Source: Bradysia coprophila (lineage: Eukaryota > Arthropoda > Insecta > Diptera > Sciaridae). Taken from it: a DNA stretch of 64,000 nucleotides. Positions within the stretch are counted from its first letter, which is position 1, and every line of letters starts with the position of its first letter. The notes below the pieces were generated by a model that saw only the letters and a list, made by a program, of their open reading frames with translations, ran no database searches and had not been told where the DNA came from. The position numbers and the translations under genes are program-made. Location of the stretch: positions 4,448,832 through 4,512,831 of the forward strand of contig NW_023503584.1 of NCBI RefSeq assembly GCF_014529535.1, in the 5' to 3' direction. Of the stretch, positions 49,517-59,540 are shown piece by piece.

Positions 49517-50262
49517 GAATGATAAAATTAAATATTTTGCAAACTTCCAACACAAAGAAATACAAAAACTGTTTTTGAACAGAACGCGTCGGCATACTGC
49601 ATAGTCATTGACTCTGTCAATATTGTACTAATTGAATGAATCGTCGAATGAATTTATTCACTTCACTCCGTTCAAGCCCGTTCGAGTGCCGACAATGGGA
49701 TGTGATAGGTTTTGTTGAGCAAATGCATTGGAGCTGAAAGATTTCACTTGATAATCGAACTTTGAAAGCTTCATAGCATATTTGGACAATTCATTAGGAC
49801 AAAAGTCGAAAGGTTTCGCCGTGTGATTATTGACCATGGAGTCGGCTCGGACTCGGCCTCGTATCAACAAAGTTCACGCCGTAAGTGCGGTCGAAATTCA
49901 AAATGGAAAGTGCGGAGGTTCTTTTTAACGTAGCGTCATTTTCATACAGGGAAGAGGGAAGCGTTGAAATGTATTTTTTGGTTTACTTTTCCATCGAATA
50001 GTTCACTTAAAATTCAAATTTTAGGCACACTTACGGCGTGAATTCAAACGTCAAGTCGATGCTTCAACTTTTTATCCCATGTTATGTAAACGACCAGAAC
50101 AATGATAATTCTACCACTACCATGGTAAGGATAGGATAGTAAATCTTTCCTTGTCACTTAAGCCGCCAATGCGGGCCTGTTGTGCATTCTCACGTTATAG
50201 AGAGAAACTTTCAAATTTTAATTTTATTTTTTTTAGGTTTGACTATTCGAATTTAGACGTCG

Positions 50263-50480
50263 ATACATTTCGTGAAAGGATGAATTCCCCAAGTATACAG
50301 CCTCGGAATTCCCTATTTCTATACATTTCGCAAAAGGATGAATTCCATATGGTTGAACAAATCGCTTTTTGGTACATCATTCATCCTTTTACGAAATGTA
50401 CACAAAAAAACGATTACTCATAAGGAATTCATCCTTTTACGAAATTTATCGAAAAAGCGATTTGTTCGACCATAGGAAAT
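50263..50480. repeat. Compound hairpin with doubled arms
   Basis: ACATTTCGTGAAAGGATGAATTCC and a second, related ATTTCGCAAAAGGATGAATTCC face two inverted copies of GAATTCATCCTTTTACGAAAT. Further in, ATGGTTGAACAAATCGCTTTT faces AAAAGCGATTTGTTCGACCAT. A fragment CCCCAAGTATACAGCC of the 26339-family end is inserted at about 50288. Confidence 0.7.
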
Positions 50481-50556
50481 ATTTGTGTTAAAAAAAAACT
50501 GAACGAATTTCAAAAATTTTGTATTAGCTCAAATAATTTGTGCCAGCACAAAAATT

Positions 50557-51002
50557 CAAGGCTGTAAACTTTGGCCACAGCTCTGCTACTTGCATGAACA
50601 TAAGAAATATTCGGAGGCTAACACAATCAAAATAGGCTCGTAAAGATAGGAGTCATGATTTCTTGGTGTGAATAAAAACACACAATACATGCAATCGTAC
50701 ACACACGCATACATATTTGAAAATTTGGAGACTTTGGAGTGTTCGTGCTAGAAGCAGCTTTGGGAGATCGTCTTTTTATTAGATACGCGGGAACACACCA
50801 CTTCTGAAGATTTTACATAAAAAAATTCACCACATCGTCACGGCGACGAGAATCGTCAAAGTATGTGAATTTTTGTCGTCAGCTGTGGTGTGTCTCAGCG
50901 TATCTAATAAAATGGCGATCTGCGTGACCTCCCCAAAGTATACAGCCTTTGTGTCACCCACGTATTTGTATCTGCGTGACCTCTTCAAAGTTTACAGCCT
51001 TG
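50557..51002. mobile_element. Nested 446-bp element, TIR CAAGGCTGTAAACTTTG, perfect 8-bp TSD CAAAAATT
   Basis: Outer ends CAAGGCTGTAAACTTTGG (50557) and CAAAGTTTACAGCCTTG (to 51002) match the family at 26339. CAAAAATT flanks both sides (50549-50556, 51003-51010). Inside lie a diverged copy of the 47548 MITE (50573-50762; TGCATGAACATAAGAAATAT...GTTCGTGCTAGAAGCAGC) and a second hairpin with TTATTAGATACGCGGGAACA and the CTGCGTGACCTCCCCAAAGT end. The outer duplication shows the whole was moved or grew as one unit. Confidence 0.88.
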
Positions 51003-51047
51003 CAAAAATTGCCAACACAAAAATTGACTATCTTGAATGGGGTAAAC

Positions 51048-51209
51048 CAACGCACTTCAAGCAAAAGTGGTACTCTAAATAGGGTACTGAAACTTGGCAG
51101 TGCTTCGTACAAAATTTTACACTGTAAAAAGAGTGGGGATAAAATTTCATACAAAATAGTACTCTATTTGGCAGCTGTCATTAATAGCACTTTTGCTTGA
51201 AGTGCGTTG
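51048..51209. mobile_element. MITE, TIR CAACGCACTTCAAGCAAAAG, 7-bp TSD GGTAAAC
   Basis: 162 bp. Ends CAACGCACTTCAAGCAAAAGTG and CACTTTTGCTTGAAGTGCGTTG are perfect inverted repeats of 22 nt. GGTAAAC lies at 51041-51047 and 51210-51216. The terminal CAACGCACT and the 7-bp duplication are the same as in the element at 47548. The inner motif GTACTCTA-ATAGGGTACT faces AGTACTCTATTTGG. Confidence 0.92.
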
Positions 51210-52923
51210 GGTAAACGTGTGTTTAAGCGATCAATACATCATACACAACTATTTATGCTACAAGGACTGTATGAACATGAAAATGATTTGTTTTCTTCCC
51301 CAATTTTCTGCCACTGTTGTTCCTCACTGTTCCTACGAAAACTCGTTTTAATTAACTTTTTCTTGTATTTTGAATGCTTCAGCTTACAGATTGTATAACA
51401 ATATCTCTATCATCCACAACGACAATCTCTATCAAATTATAATCAAATCCGACGTGCAGAAAATGTACAATCCGATTTTATTAATATTAATAAAAGACAA
51501 AATTTGTGGTCTTGTGTGCTATTCCAAAATTACTTCGAAAATTATTTTCTCTATCGATATATGGATAACACATACACGCAGGATTGGTTTTAGGTGTCGT
51601 TTCAACACATTCAATCTCATGATATCATCCCTGATACGGGGGAATAAGGTCTGAATGCCATTTTTTCCCTTCTACATCTCTCCGATATAATAATATAACA
51701 CCATTGGCGACATATGGATATACGTGACCATCATCCATTGCGTAAATGATAGGCATATGATATGGTAGGTCAATGAATTACCTCATGGCTAATGCGAACC
51801 GTGCCCGAAAAATGCGCAATTACGCATATCCATACGATGAAATCCGTAAGATAAACTGAAATACCCCAGTACGACAAGTTGTGTATAATTCAATACGCTC
51901 CAGGATGTGCTGTGTATACATATTGTATATATATGCTAACAATGCTCCAAATAACATTGACGTCCGACATGTATCCGGAGTAGAATATGTCTGCAGGTAA
52001 ATAAATTTCGAAATCAAATGCAATTTAAGGTAAGAGTAAAGTCATCTCTCGAATGTGTTGAAAGTCTGTTAATTTGCGATGATCGTGATTGATCTGCAAA
52101 TCCTATAAATTCATTGCTAATTCCCAACGCGACCATATTTACAAACAAAATGAATTCGTCGTTGCAAAATGTGTACACTCTATCGACATTTATATGTAAA
52201 CCTCTAACGTTTGGTTCGACGGACACTCTTACATCTGATATATTGAACAATTCCATCGAGTGGCGCTGGAGAACTATCCCAACATATAACGCCATATTAA
52301 TGTTGATGTAGCTGGCAAAAATTTATGGACGGATGCTTGATGAATATGAGATTATTATGAGCCACGAACCAAACTTGAATTGAGATAAATGATTTAATGG
52401 AAATGCTGGGTTAGTTCTATTTACAGAATGTTGAACATTGCTATAGCATTCTGATGTAATAAAAAGAAGACCAGCACTTTCGTGTTAAATGGGACTTGGG
52501 TAACTTTTCTGCAAGAAAAAAAACCTTTTTTTGATTCGAAGGATGGACAAAGCGTACTTGAAGTTATTTGTTAGTTAACAAAACACTATTTTGTGGAAAT
52601 GGACTTTGTGGGCGTTAAACAATCGTTTTCGGGTTTTCATGTGTAATTCTTACAGCAAGCGTAAAACGCTTACTTCGAAAAGTTTTTGGGTGTAAATTAA
52701 ACAAAGTGTTCACATGGGAGTTAAGTGATTTTAGCTAAATGTGGCAATGATATTATAATATTGTGAAAGGTAACCATTATGCGAATTAAATTTATGAACA
52801 GGCAAGGAATGACGCACGTTTACATTCAATGCTATATCTACCCGTTTGTTGTTTTAGTATCAATTGCAATAATTATGAGGGGGACAGGGTAGTAAATATA
52901 AATTAGAATAGATAGACATGGGG

Positions 52924-53220
52924 ACCCGAGTAAAAATAAAGTCTCGATTGAGAACGGTTTGAGCTATCTCAAAGTCTCAAATATTGGCTGAGGATTGATT
53001 GAGGATTGGTGAGAAATTGGTAAAGTTTAAATTTTGAGGATTGAGGATTTGTAGCGCTGCAGCAGGAAGACTTTGTGAGACATGAGTATTTTCATGAGAT
53101 ATTTTTCGTTAAAAGTGAGGACTATGGTGAGATATGAGAATTTTCTTGAGATATTTTTCGTTAGACATGAGGACTACGCTGAGGCTTGAGAATTTTCGTG
53201 AGATATTTTTTACTCTTCAT
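52924..53220. repeat. Degenerate repeat array led by ACCCGAGTAAAAA
   Basis: Begins ACCCGAGTAAAAA, followed by loosely repeated GTGAGACATGAG, GTGAGGACTATG and GAGATATGAGAATTTT units. At 62550-62840 the same kind of units occur in inverted orientation and end with TTTTTACTCGGGT. Confidence 0.6.
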
Positions 53221-54632
53221 GAGATGTTTTATTTAATCAAATAGTTAAACATTAAAAAAAAACAGAACATTTAAAGTATAAAAAATTATTCAGAAAGGTC
53301 ACTATCGCTCAAGCCTCAAGCCTGAAATTTTGTGTCAAGACCACAGTTTTGACGTCAGGTTTTTGACGTTTTAGTTTGTTTTTATCTTCCGATTTGAGTC
53401 TTCTATTTGTCTATTTGTTGTCTTTCTTGTACTCCAATCCACTTCGATTAGCTTTTATCTTCTTGATTTTGGTTCTCTTTTCTTGAATTTGCATAGTTTT
53501 TCGTGGCTCGTTAGTTTACCGCATTTGTCTTTGATTGAACAATCAGGGGGTTGTTTGAGATTAACTATATTTTGCTATGATGGTCACTAATGAATAAAAT
53601 AGCTGCGCTCAATCATTACATTTACATACACTGCCACATACGATACATATACTCAGATCGAAAAATTGAGAAAGTATAGCATCAAACAACGAGCGAAAAT
53701 GACACTCGTTCGCTGAGCTCACTCGTTCTATTTTCACTCTTGGACAATAATCCAAAGTATATAAACACTGAAGGTACCGCAGACCCTCAGGGAATAGCAA
53801 GAAATACGGATCCCGACTTTCGGGTGAATATAAAATTTATAATGTTGCATCTGTGATGTTTGGCGTAATAATGTTGTCAGAACTGCGTTGCTCAGTATAA
53901 AATTTTCGGCTAGTAATAAACGGGAGATATAAAAATCAAAAAAGGAAATATAAAAATCAAAAAAGGAGATATAAAAATCAAAAAAGGAGATATAAAAAAC
54001 AGAAATGGAGGTATAAAATTAAAAGTCGAAGATAAAATATTTGAAATTGCAGATAAATAATTAAAAACAGGAGATAATAAAATTAAATTTGGAGTCATAC
54101 CGTCTCCTTTTTTGAATTTAATATCTTCATTTTAATTATTTTTTATCTCCATTTTTGTAATATCGTTATCTCCAATTTTTAATTTAAAATTTTCATTTTA
54201 ATATATATTTATCTTCAAAATTAAATTTTTTATCTGTAAAATATATTCATTTATCTCCAAAACTAAATTTTTCATTTTCAGAATTTAGTTTTTTATCATC
54301 TTTTTTATTTTATTTATTTCCAAAATTAATTTTTTTAATTCCAAAATTTAGTGAAAATTATCTCAATTTTTGAATTTTATTACGTCATGTAATGTGCATA
54401 CAAATTTTTGAAACTTGAGTCAGTTTTCATAGCAAGCGCTCTAATTTTGCAAAATTGTAGTGGCAGGCACAGTGCCGCATCCAGCATATTCAGCGCCCTG
54501 GACCATTTTGGTTTCTAGGGCCTCTTTTTATGAAACACCTTTTTAGTTTTCATGATGTAAAATAGATTGAGGAAATTGCTCTCGTCACTCCTTCGAGTCA
54601 GTCTTTCCAATGTCCATACAATCCGGAGGAAA

Positions 54633-54712
54633 TAGCGATTTTATCTAAAAAATTCACCTCTCAATTAAAATCATTGAAAGGTGAGTTTGTTTATATGAAA
54701 TTGCTATTTCCT
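54633..54712. repeat. Hairpin in the core of the foldback element
   Basis: GGAAATAGCGATTTTATCTAAA...TTCACCTCTC pairs with GAAAGGTGAGTTTGTTTATATGAAATTGCTATTTCC. Confidence 0.6.
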
Positions 54713-55481
54713 ACACTCCATAGAAATTTTGACATTAGACCATACCTGGGAAATTCCAGCGTAAGTCATGTTACCAAAACAGAATTTTGTCTCTTTTCAA
54801 TGTACGAATATGCACCAAAGAAGATGCGAAAAAACACACCGTAAGTCATGTTACCAAATGTGAAAATGGATATTGTAGAGCGCTATCGCTACAATACAGT
54901 GGTGATGTTGTGAGAGTGAAAGAGAAAAATCACTGTCACAAAATACGTGGATTTACCCACCTATTGAGTATACTTTCATTGGGTTTTTACTGTACGATGA
55001 AAGAAACCTATAAACAGTTTTGTTTTTATATTTGGATTAGCTTAAAAACAGCTGAAGCAAATTCATCCTGAAATTGCATTGTCTCTAACTGTATTGATAC
55101 AATATAAAATTTCTAAGAATCTATACCTTAAAGTATTGGTTTTAGTAATAGTTGTTCGACTTTATAAAAAGTCTAAACTTTTAAAGTTTGACCCTCACCG
55201 CAAAATCTTACTTTTTTTTCTTTTTTCGTTTTTGTAAAAAAAAGTTGAAGATCGTTATCATTAGAGACGAATCTAGCACACATGAGTGGTAAATCGAAAA
55301 ATCTTAAAAAATTAGCCTGCAGCGCTTCAAGTTGTTTACTTGAGTTAGTACAGTGGAACTATATATCTTAAGATGGATATTAAGGTGACTTTGCTTTATG
55401 TAAAAAGGCCCTTTAAGGGTTTGTGACTAATAAACACTCCATCTGCCAGTCGCACATTTCAGCACATTTCTGCCCCGGAAA

Positions 55482-55799
55482 AATTATTAGACGAAGCGAG
55501 AGAAAAAAAATTAACACCTAAGTTACCGACACCGTTCCGGCGCCCGGCTCGCATTGCGGCGCTCCGCTGCGCTCCGGGGCAATGGGCCGGATCGCTCGGC
55601 GTGTTAAAACGCTTTTTATTTGCAATGAGTTACACAGACTAATTATTAGACGAAGCGAGAGAAAAAAAATTAACACCTAAGTTACCGACACCGTTCCGGC
55701 GCCCGGCTCGCATTGCGGCCCTCCGCTTCGCTCCGGGGCAATGGGCCGGATCGCTCGGCGTGTTAAACACCTATTATCGAAAAACACCTCGTTCCCCGT
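55482..55799 (+). repeat. 159-bp GC-rich tandem duplication inside the foldback element
   Basis: Two nearly identical copies start AATTATTAGACGAAGCGAGA at 55482 and 55641. Each carries a strikingly GC-rich block, with CCGTTCCGGCGCCCGGCTCG and CGCTCCGGGGCAATGGGCCG, in otherwise AT-rich surroundings. The block is partly self-complementary (CATTGC.../...GCAATG). Differences between the copies are few (GCGCTCCGCTGCG versus CCCTCCGCTTCG). Confidence 0.85.
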
Positions 55800-57308
55800 A
55801 GACATTTTTCCGTTTCACGTACACATTTTTCCATTTCCCTTTGTTGAAAACCATCAATTTGGTGAAACCCGTACCCTTCTACACCCCACACCACAACCAC
55901 TGTTTCAATACCGAACAACTTTGCCGAAGAGACCAACTTTCCATCTGCTTCACACAAAAAGTTAAAAAAATCGAGGGGGTGGCCACTATTACATAGAAGC
56001 GTACACTGTGGTATGGTCACTTTCAGACAACAACTTTGCCGAAGAAACCAACTTTCCATCTGTCAAACCGCTCCACAATTGTAAACGCGTTAAATATTTA
56101 TCTGCAATTTCGAATTTTTTATCTTCGATTTTTACTTCCATTTCTAATTTTTTTATCTCCATTTTTTGAATTTTATATCTCCACTTTGAATTTATTTTAT
56201 CTCCATTTTATTAATTTCGGTATCTCCCTTTTTAAATTAAATATTTCCATTTTAATATATATTTATCTCCTCTTTTATGTTTTTTAACTTCATTTTCAAT
56301 TAATTTATCTCTTTTACTATTTTAATTATTTCCAAAATTTAAATATTTATCTCCAAAACGAAATTATTATCTCCAAGATTGTATTTTCTATCTCGAAATT
56401 TGATTTTTATATCTCCTATATTAATTGTTTTTAACTCCTTTTATGAATTTCATATCTCCAACTGTGAATTTTTTATCTCCAAAAATATTTCCCTTTTTGA
56501 TTTTTTTATCTCCCGGTTTAATATAATCCTAAAATTTTCTGCGTTGAGTATGGAGATGCAACCTAACAAAGTGAATTTTACTCGATTTTACTTGTGTCCA
56601 ACGTTATGAAAACTATATTCACCCTAAAGTAGGGATCCGTGTGTTTTTGCGGATCTGCGGTACCTTCATTGTTTATATACTTTGCAATAATCAACTATCA
56701 CCAACTTTAACTCTTCCTCCTTCATCATCAACAACGGTTCCAGATCATTCTACTCTGCTCCTATTTTTGTAACAATGTTAAGAGTCAATTCGCCAATTCG
56801 TCAGCCAAATTTCCGATTTTTGAAACAAGCTCGTCCGATATTATTGAGTTATAGCTCATTCGATTCGTCGTTCAATTCTAGCAAACGGGTGTCTGCCATT
56901 TAAAAAAAAATAAAATCCATTTTGAGTGTAATGTGTCTAAATGTCATGTGATGTCAGAGGGTGGTCAAAACATTTTTTAGCATTAACTTTCTGGAAGTAG
57001 CAACACAAAAGTTGAAACTTTGTAGGATTGTAGGCCTATCCACGGCAGACAGTTTGAGCCCACTCTGACGTCGGCACTCACCACCCATGGCCAGCCATCA
57101 GTTAAAGTATGGTCAACTTTCAAATAGTACTGCACCTCTGCAACATTACTGTTCCGAGGGAGTCTTTTCGAAAAATATCTATTTTCATACATTTTTCTCG
57201 TAGCTGTGAAGCCTTTTTGACTGTAGAGAAATGGTGTAGCGATGCAGAGTGAACATATAGAAAAAAATTACAACTGCACCCAAAAAAAAGTTCTACGTTT
57301 TAATCGCC

Positions 57309-57374
57309 CAAAAACACGATAAGACCAATGGTTTACTCATCCGTACACCATGTACATTTAAAACGTACAGTAAG
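57309..57374 (+). repeat. Direct repeat with copy at 58328-58395
   Basis: CCAAAAACACGATAAGACCAATGGTTTACTCATCCGTA here and CCAAAAACGCGATAAGACCAATGGTTTACTTATCCGTA about 1 kb downstream are near identical, and both continue into GTAC...AAACGTAC. Partial inverted versions (GTACGGATTAAATGTAC) lie at about 58266. They may be the ends of a 1-kb element enclosing the tRNA-like unit. Confidence 0.6.
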
Positions 57375-57509
57375 TGTCATACAGACTTTGACGTTTATTT
57401 GTCAATTTAAAAATAGATCAAAGCTAATTAATGATTGGTAATGATACAATCATCTGTTTTTTAGTTTTGAAAAAGGATCACAAGCACAAATAAAAAAAGA
57501 AAAAAAAAG

Positions 57510-57582
57510 TTTTAACTGGATTTGAACCGGGTACCTCTCACATGTCAGGCTAAGACTTTCCTGCTGAGCTAACAGGCCGTTG
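57510..57582 (-). ncRNA. tRNA-like pol III unit (tRNA pseudogene or SINE head)
   Basis: On the minus strand, A-box TAGCTCAGCAGG (57571-57560) matches the internal pol III promoter consensus, and B-box GGTTCAAATCC (57528-57518) lies about 30 nt on. A stretch of T follows almost at once and could terminate transcription. The anticodon loop would read CTGACAT (GAC, Val-like). The anticodon and T stems have mismatches and the acceptor ends do not pair, so a functional tRNA is unlikely. It is best read as a tRNA pseudogene or the tRNA-derived head of a SINE. Confidence 0.6.
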
Positions 57583-59497
57583 AGAGAACCAACGTGAATT
57601 TCGACCGGCTTCTAATTAACGTTTAAAAATTAAAGTAAATAATTGGCTGGCACAGTGGTGCTTTTTTAGTGTCAGATTCGACGATCAAAATGTACGTTGA
57701 ACTTCTAGATTTTGTAAAAGTTTTATTTCGTTTTAAAATATTTCCCGACTTATATTTCCCAAAAGTATAATTTTAAATCGAAGTTGGCAATATCTTTTAA
57801 AAAATGACGTTCATGTTAAAAACTGACGTAACATCGTGTCAGTTATTATCACCTGCCAAATGACAGTCTTCCGCCATCAGCAAATAGTTTTTTTTTACTT
57901 CCTACGTCTGTTGTGATTCAAGTCTGTAGTCATATTTTAACCTAACTGGGAATGGTAGACAAACTAGCTGCAAATTTTACGAGCAACCTTACATTTATCA
58001 ATCCCCATGATCGGCCTCATCAGATCAAAGTTAAGAATTCTTGATGTGGCTTGATGTGAATTCTCCGTAATTTCGAATCAAACCCGCCCGCGCCAGATTA
58101 TTTTTTTTAACATTTTCATTTAATTTTTTTATAAAACCAATAAGAATTATTGTTGTCTAAGAAAATAATTGAAAAAAAGATATCTGAGAAGCGGAATGAG
58201 GTCAAATTGGTTGAAATATAGAAATCACAATTGCAACTGTGACAGTTGAACTGTCACATGATAAGTACGGATTAAATGTACAACAATGTACGAATAAAGT
58301 GTACATCAACATACGGATAAGACCCCCAAAAACGCGATAAGACCAATGGTTTACTTATCCGTAAATTGTACGTACAAAACGTACTTTCTACGGGTTACTC
58401 GTAGAAATTGGGCGATTTTAATGAGAAAATTTGGTAAATATAACAGCACCATATCACACATCCCAACATGCCTGCTCATCAAATGGTCTCATTTTCAAAT
58501 GAAACAAAAAAAAATAGGTCCTACCTCACGGGTGGGTCAGGTCACTTAACTCATATTTTAGAAAATGTAAATGTAAATGATTTCTCTTCTTTGTGAAGAT
58601 AAAGGATTAATTAAAAATTACGTTGTACTGAGAGAAAGTTGTACGCGTCGAATACTAGATGTAAGAAAGCGGTTATTTTTCGCTATTTTCATAGATTCTG
58701 ATGATTTGTGTTTGATTCAATAGGTTTTTTAGCGTACCACTAACGTTCAATTTACATACCATTCCACATTGTTCAATAAATGAGACAAATTTGGAAAATT
58801 GGCGTTTCTTCTGGATGCTCAAAAAACTAGTGTTTTCACTCTCTCTGCACAATTCGCTGCGTTCACTCGTGACATTTACAAGCACTTTAAACTTTCAGCC
58901 GTTTTGTTTGTGGGTCTTTACAGTCACTTATACGGCCAGATCCAGATCACAAAATAGTTGAAAAGAAAGTGTTCTAGCAGTTTGTCAGCTTGAGGAATTT
59001 CTAATGAACTGTTTTTCTATGAAATCGCAGCTGAAGGACTAACAACCTGAAACTTACCGGAATACTGAAAAATTAGAACTAGAATGTTCTGGTGTTGAAG
59101 GAGGATTAGTTACAAGTGGATGATAACTTTCATAGTTGACTATCAATTTGATGGATGCCTAAATAAATACCTTAAAGAGTGAAATTCCCCGAAATGCGTC
59201 CTACATTCGGCATAAATTGCATAAATTTATTGAGGGAAATTCGCTGAATCGCATGGATTAGGATTAGTACTCAACGGGACCTATGCTGATCATACCATGA
59301 ATCATACCACGCTCGTTGGGGAGATATATACATATATTGAACCGAGTTCCATAGATGGACACAGCGATCTCTGGCCAAGACTAAATTACTCGCGGAATGA
59401 TGTGATAATTCTCCACCCCTATTGAACGAAACATATATTTGGAGAAATAAATGACACAAACAAATAAGCATTAAAAGTATTTATCAAAAAACGAAAT

Positions 59498-59503
59498 TTT
59501 ATT
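59498..59503 (-). promoter_or_regulatory. Poly(A) signal of the zinc-finger gene
   Basis: AATAAA on the minus strand, about 38 nt after the stop of the second zinc-finger frame. Confidence 0.6.
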
Positions 59504-59540
59504 GAGAGTTTTGTGCATATGCATGCATGTTGACATTATT

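Larger units (their letters stand above)
49517..53744. other. Intergenic, crowded with nested inverted-repeat elements
   Basis: No gene was recognised. It contains the compound hairpin at 50263-50480, MITEs at 50557-51002 and 51048-51209, a stray element end with TATCCCATGTTATGTA near 50071, and from 52924 a GTGAGGA/GTGAGATATGAG repeat region. A 93-codon minus-strand frame at 52014-52295 is unassigned. Confidence 0.5.
53753..56684. mobile_element. Complete foldback transposon (about 2.93 kb), perfect 8-bp TSD CAATAATC
   Basis: Flanked by CAATAATC at 53745-53752 and 56685-56692. Both ends begin (inward) CAAAGTATATAAACA and TGAAGGTACCGCAGA, and stay related for about 170 bp through CGGATCCC-ACTTT-GGGTGAATATA and AAAATTTT up to CGGGAGATA. 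Inside each end comes an array of about 20-nt degenerate GGAGATATAAAAATCAAAA units: direct at 53923-54092, inverted at 54100-54390 and at 56095-56515. The core (about 54400-56090) holds a hairpin, a doubled GC-rich segment and no recognisable transposase. Long ends made of short repeats are the hallmark of foldback elements such as Drosophila FB and Galileo. It is non-autonomous as seen. Confidence 0.93.
56693..59540. other. Intergenic with direct repeats and a tRNA-like unit
   Basis: Contains the GATAAGACCAATGGTTTAC repeats (57309, 58332), the tRNA-like unit at 57510 and nothing identifiable as a gene. On the minus strand AATAAA at 59498-59503 serves the zinc-finger gene. Confidence 0.5.

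Noticed and set aside
52014..52295. 93-codon minus-strand frame starting MALYVGIVLQ
   Set aside because: Looks protein-like but has no known motif, and a plus-strand frame overlaps most of it.
54787..55071. 94-codon frame in the foldback core as a possible transposase remnant
   Set aside because: No DDE-type or other transposase motif was seen; the Cys residues are not spaced as a zinc finger.
57510..57582. Functional tRNA-Val
   Set aside because: Acceptor ends do not pair, and the anticodon and T stems contain mismatches.
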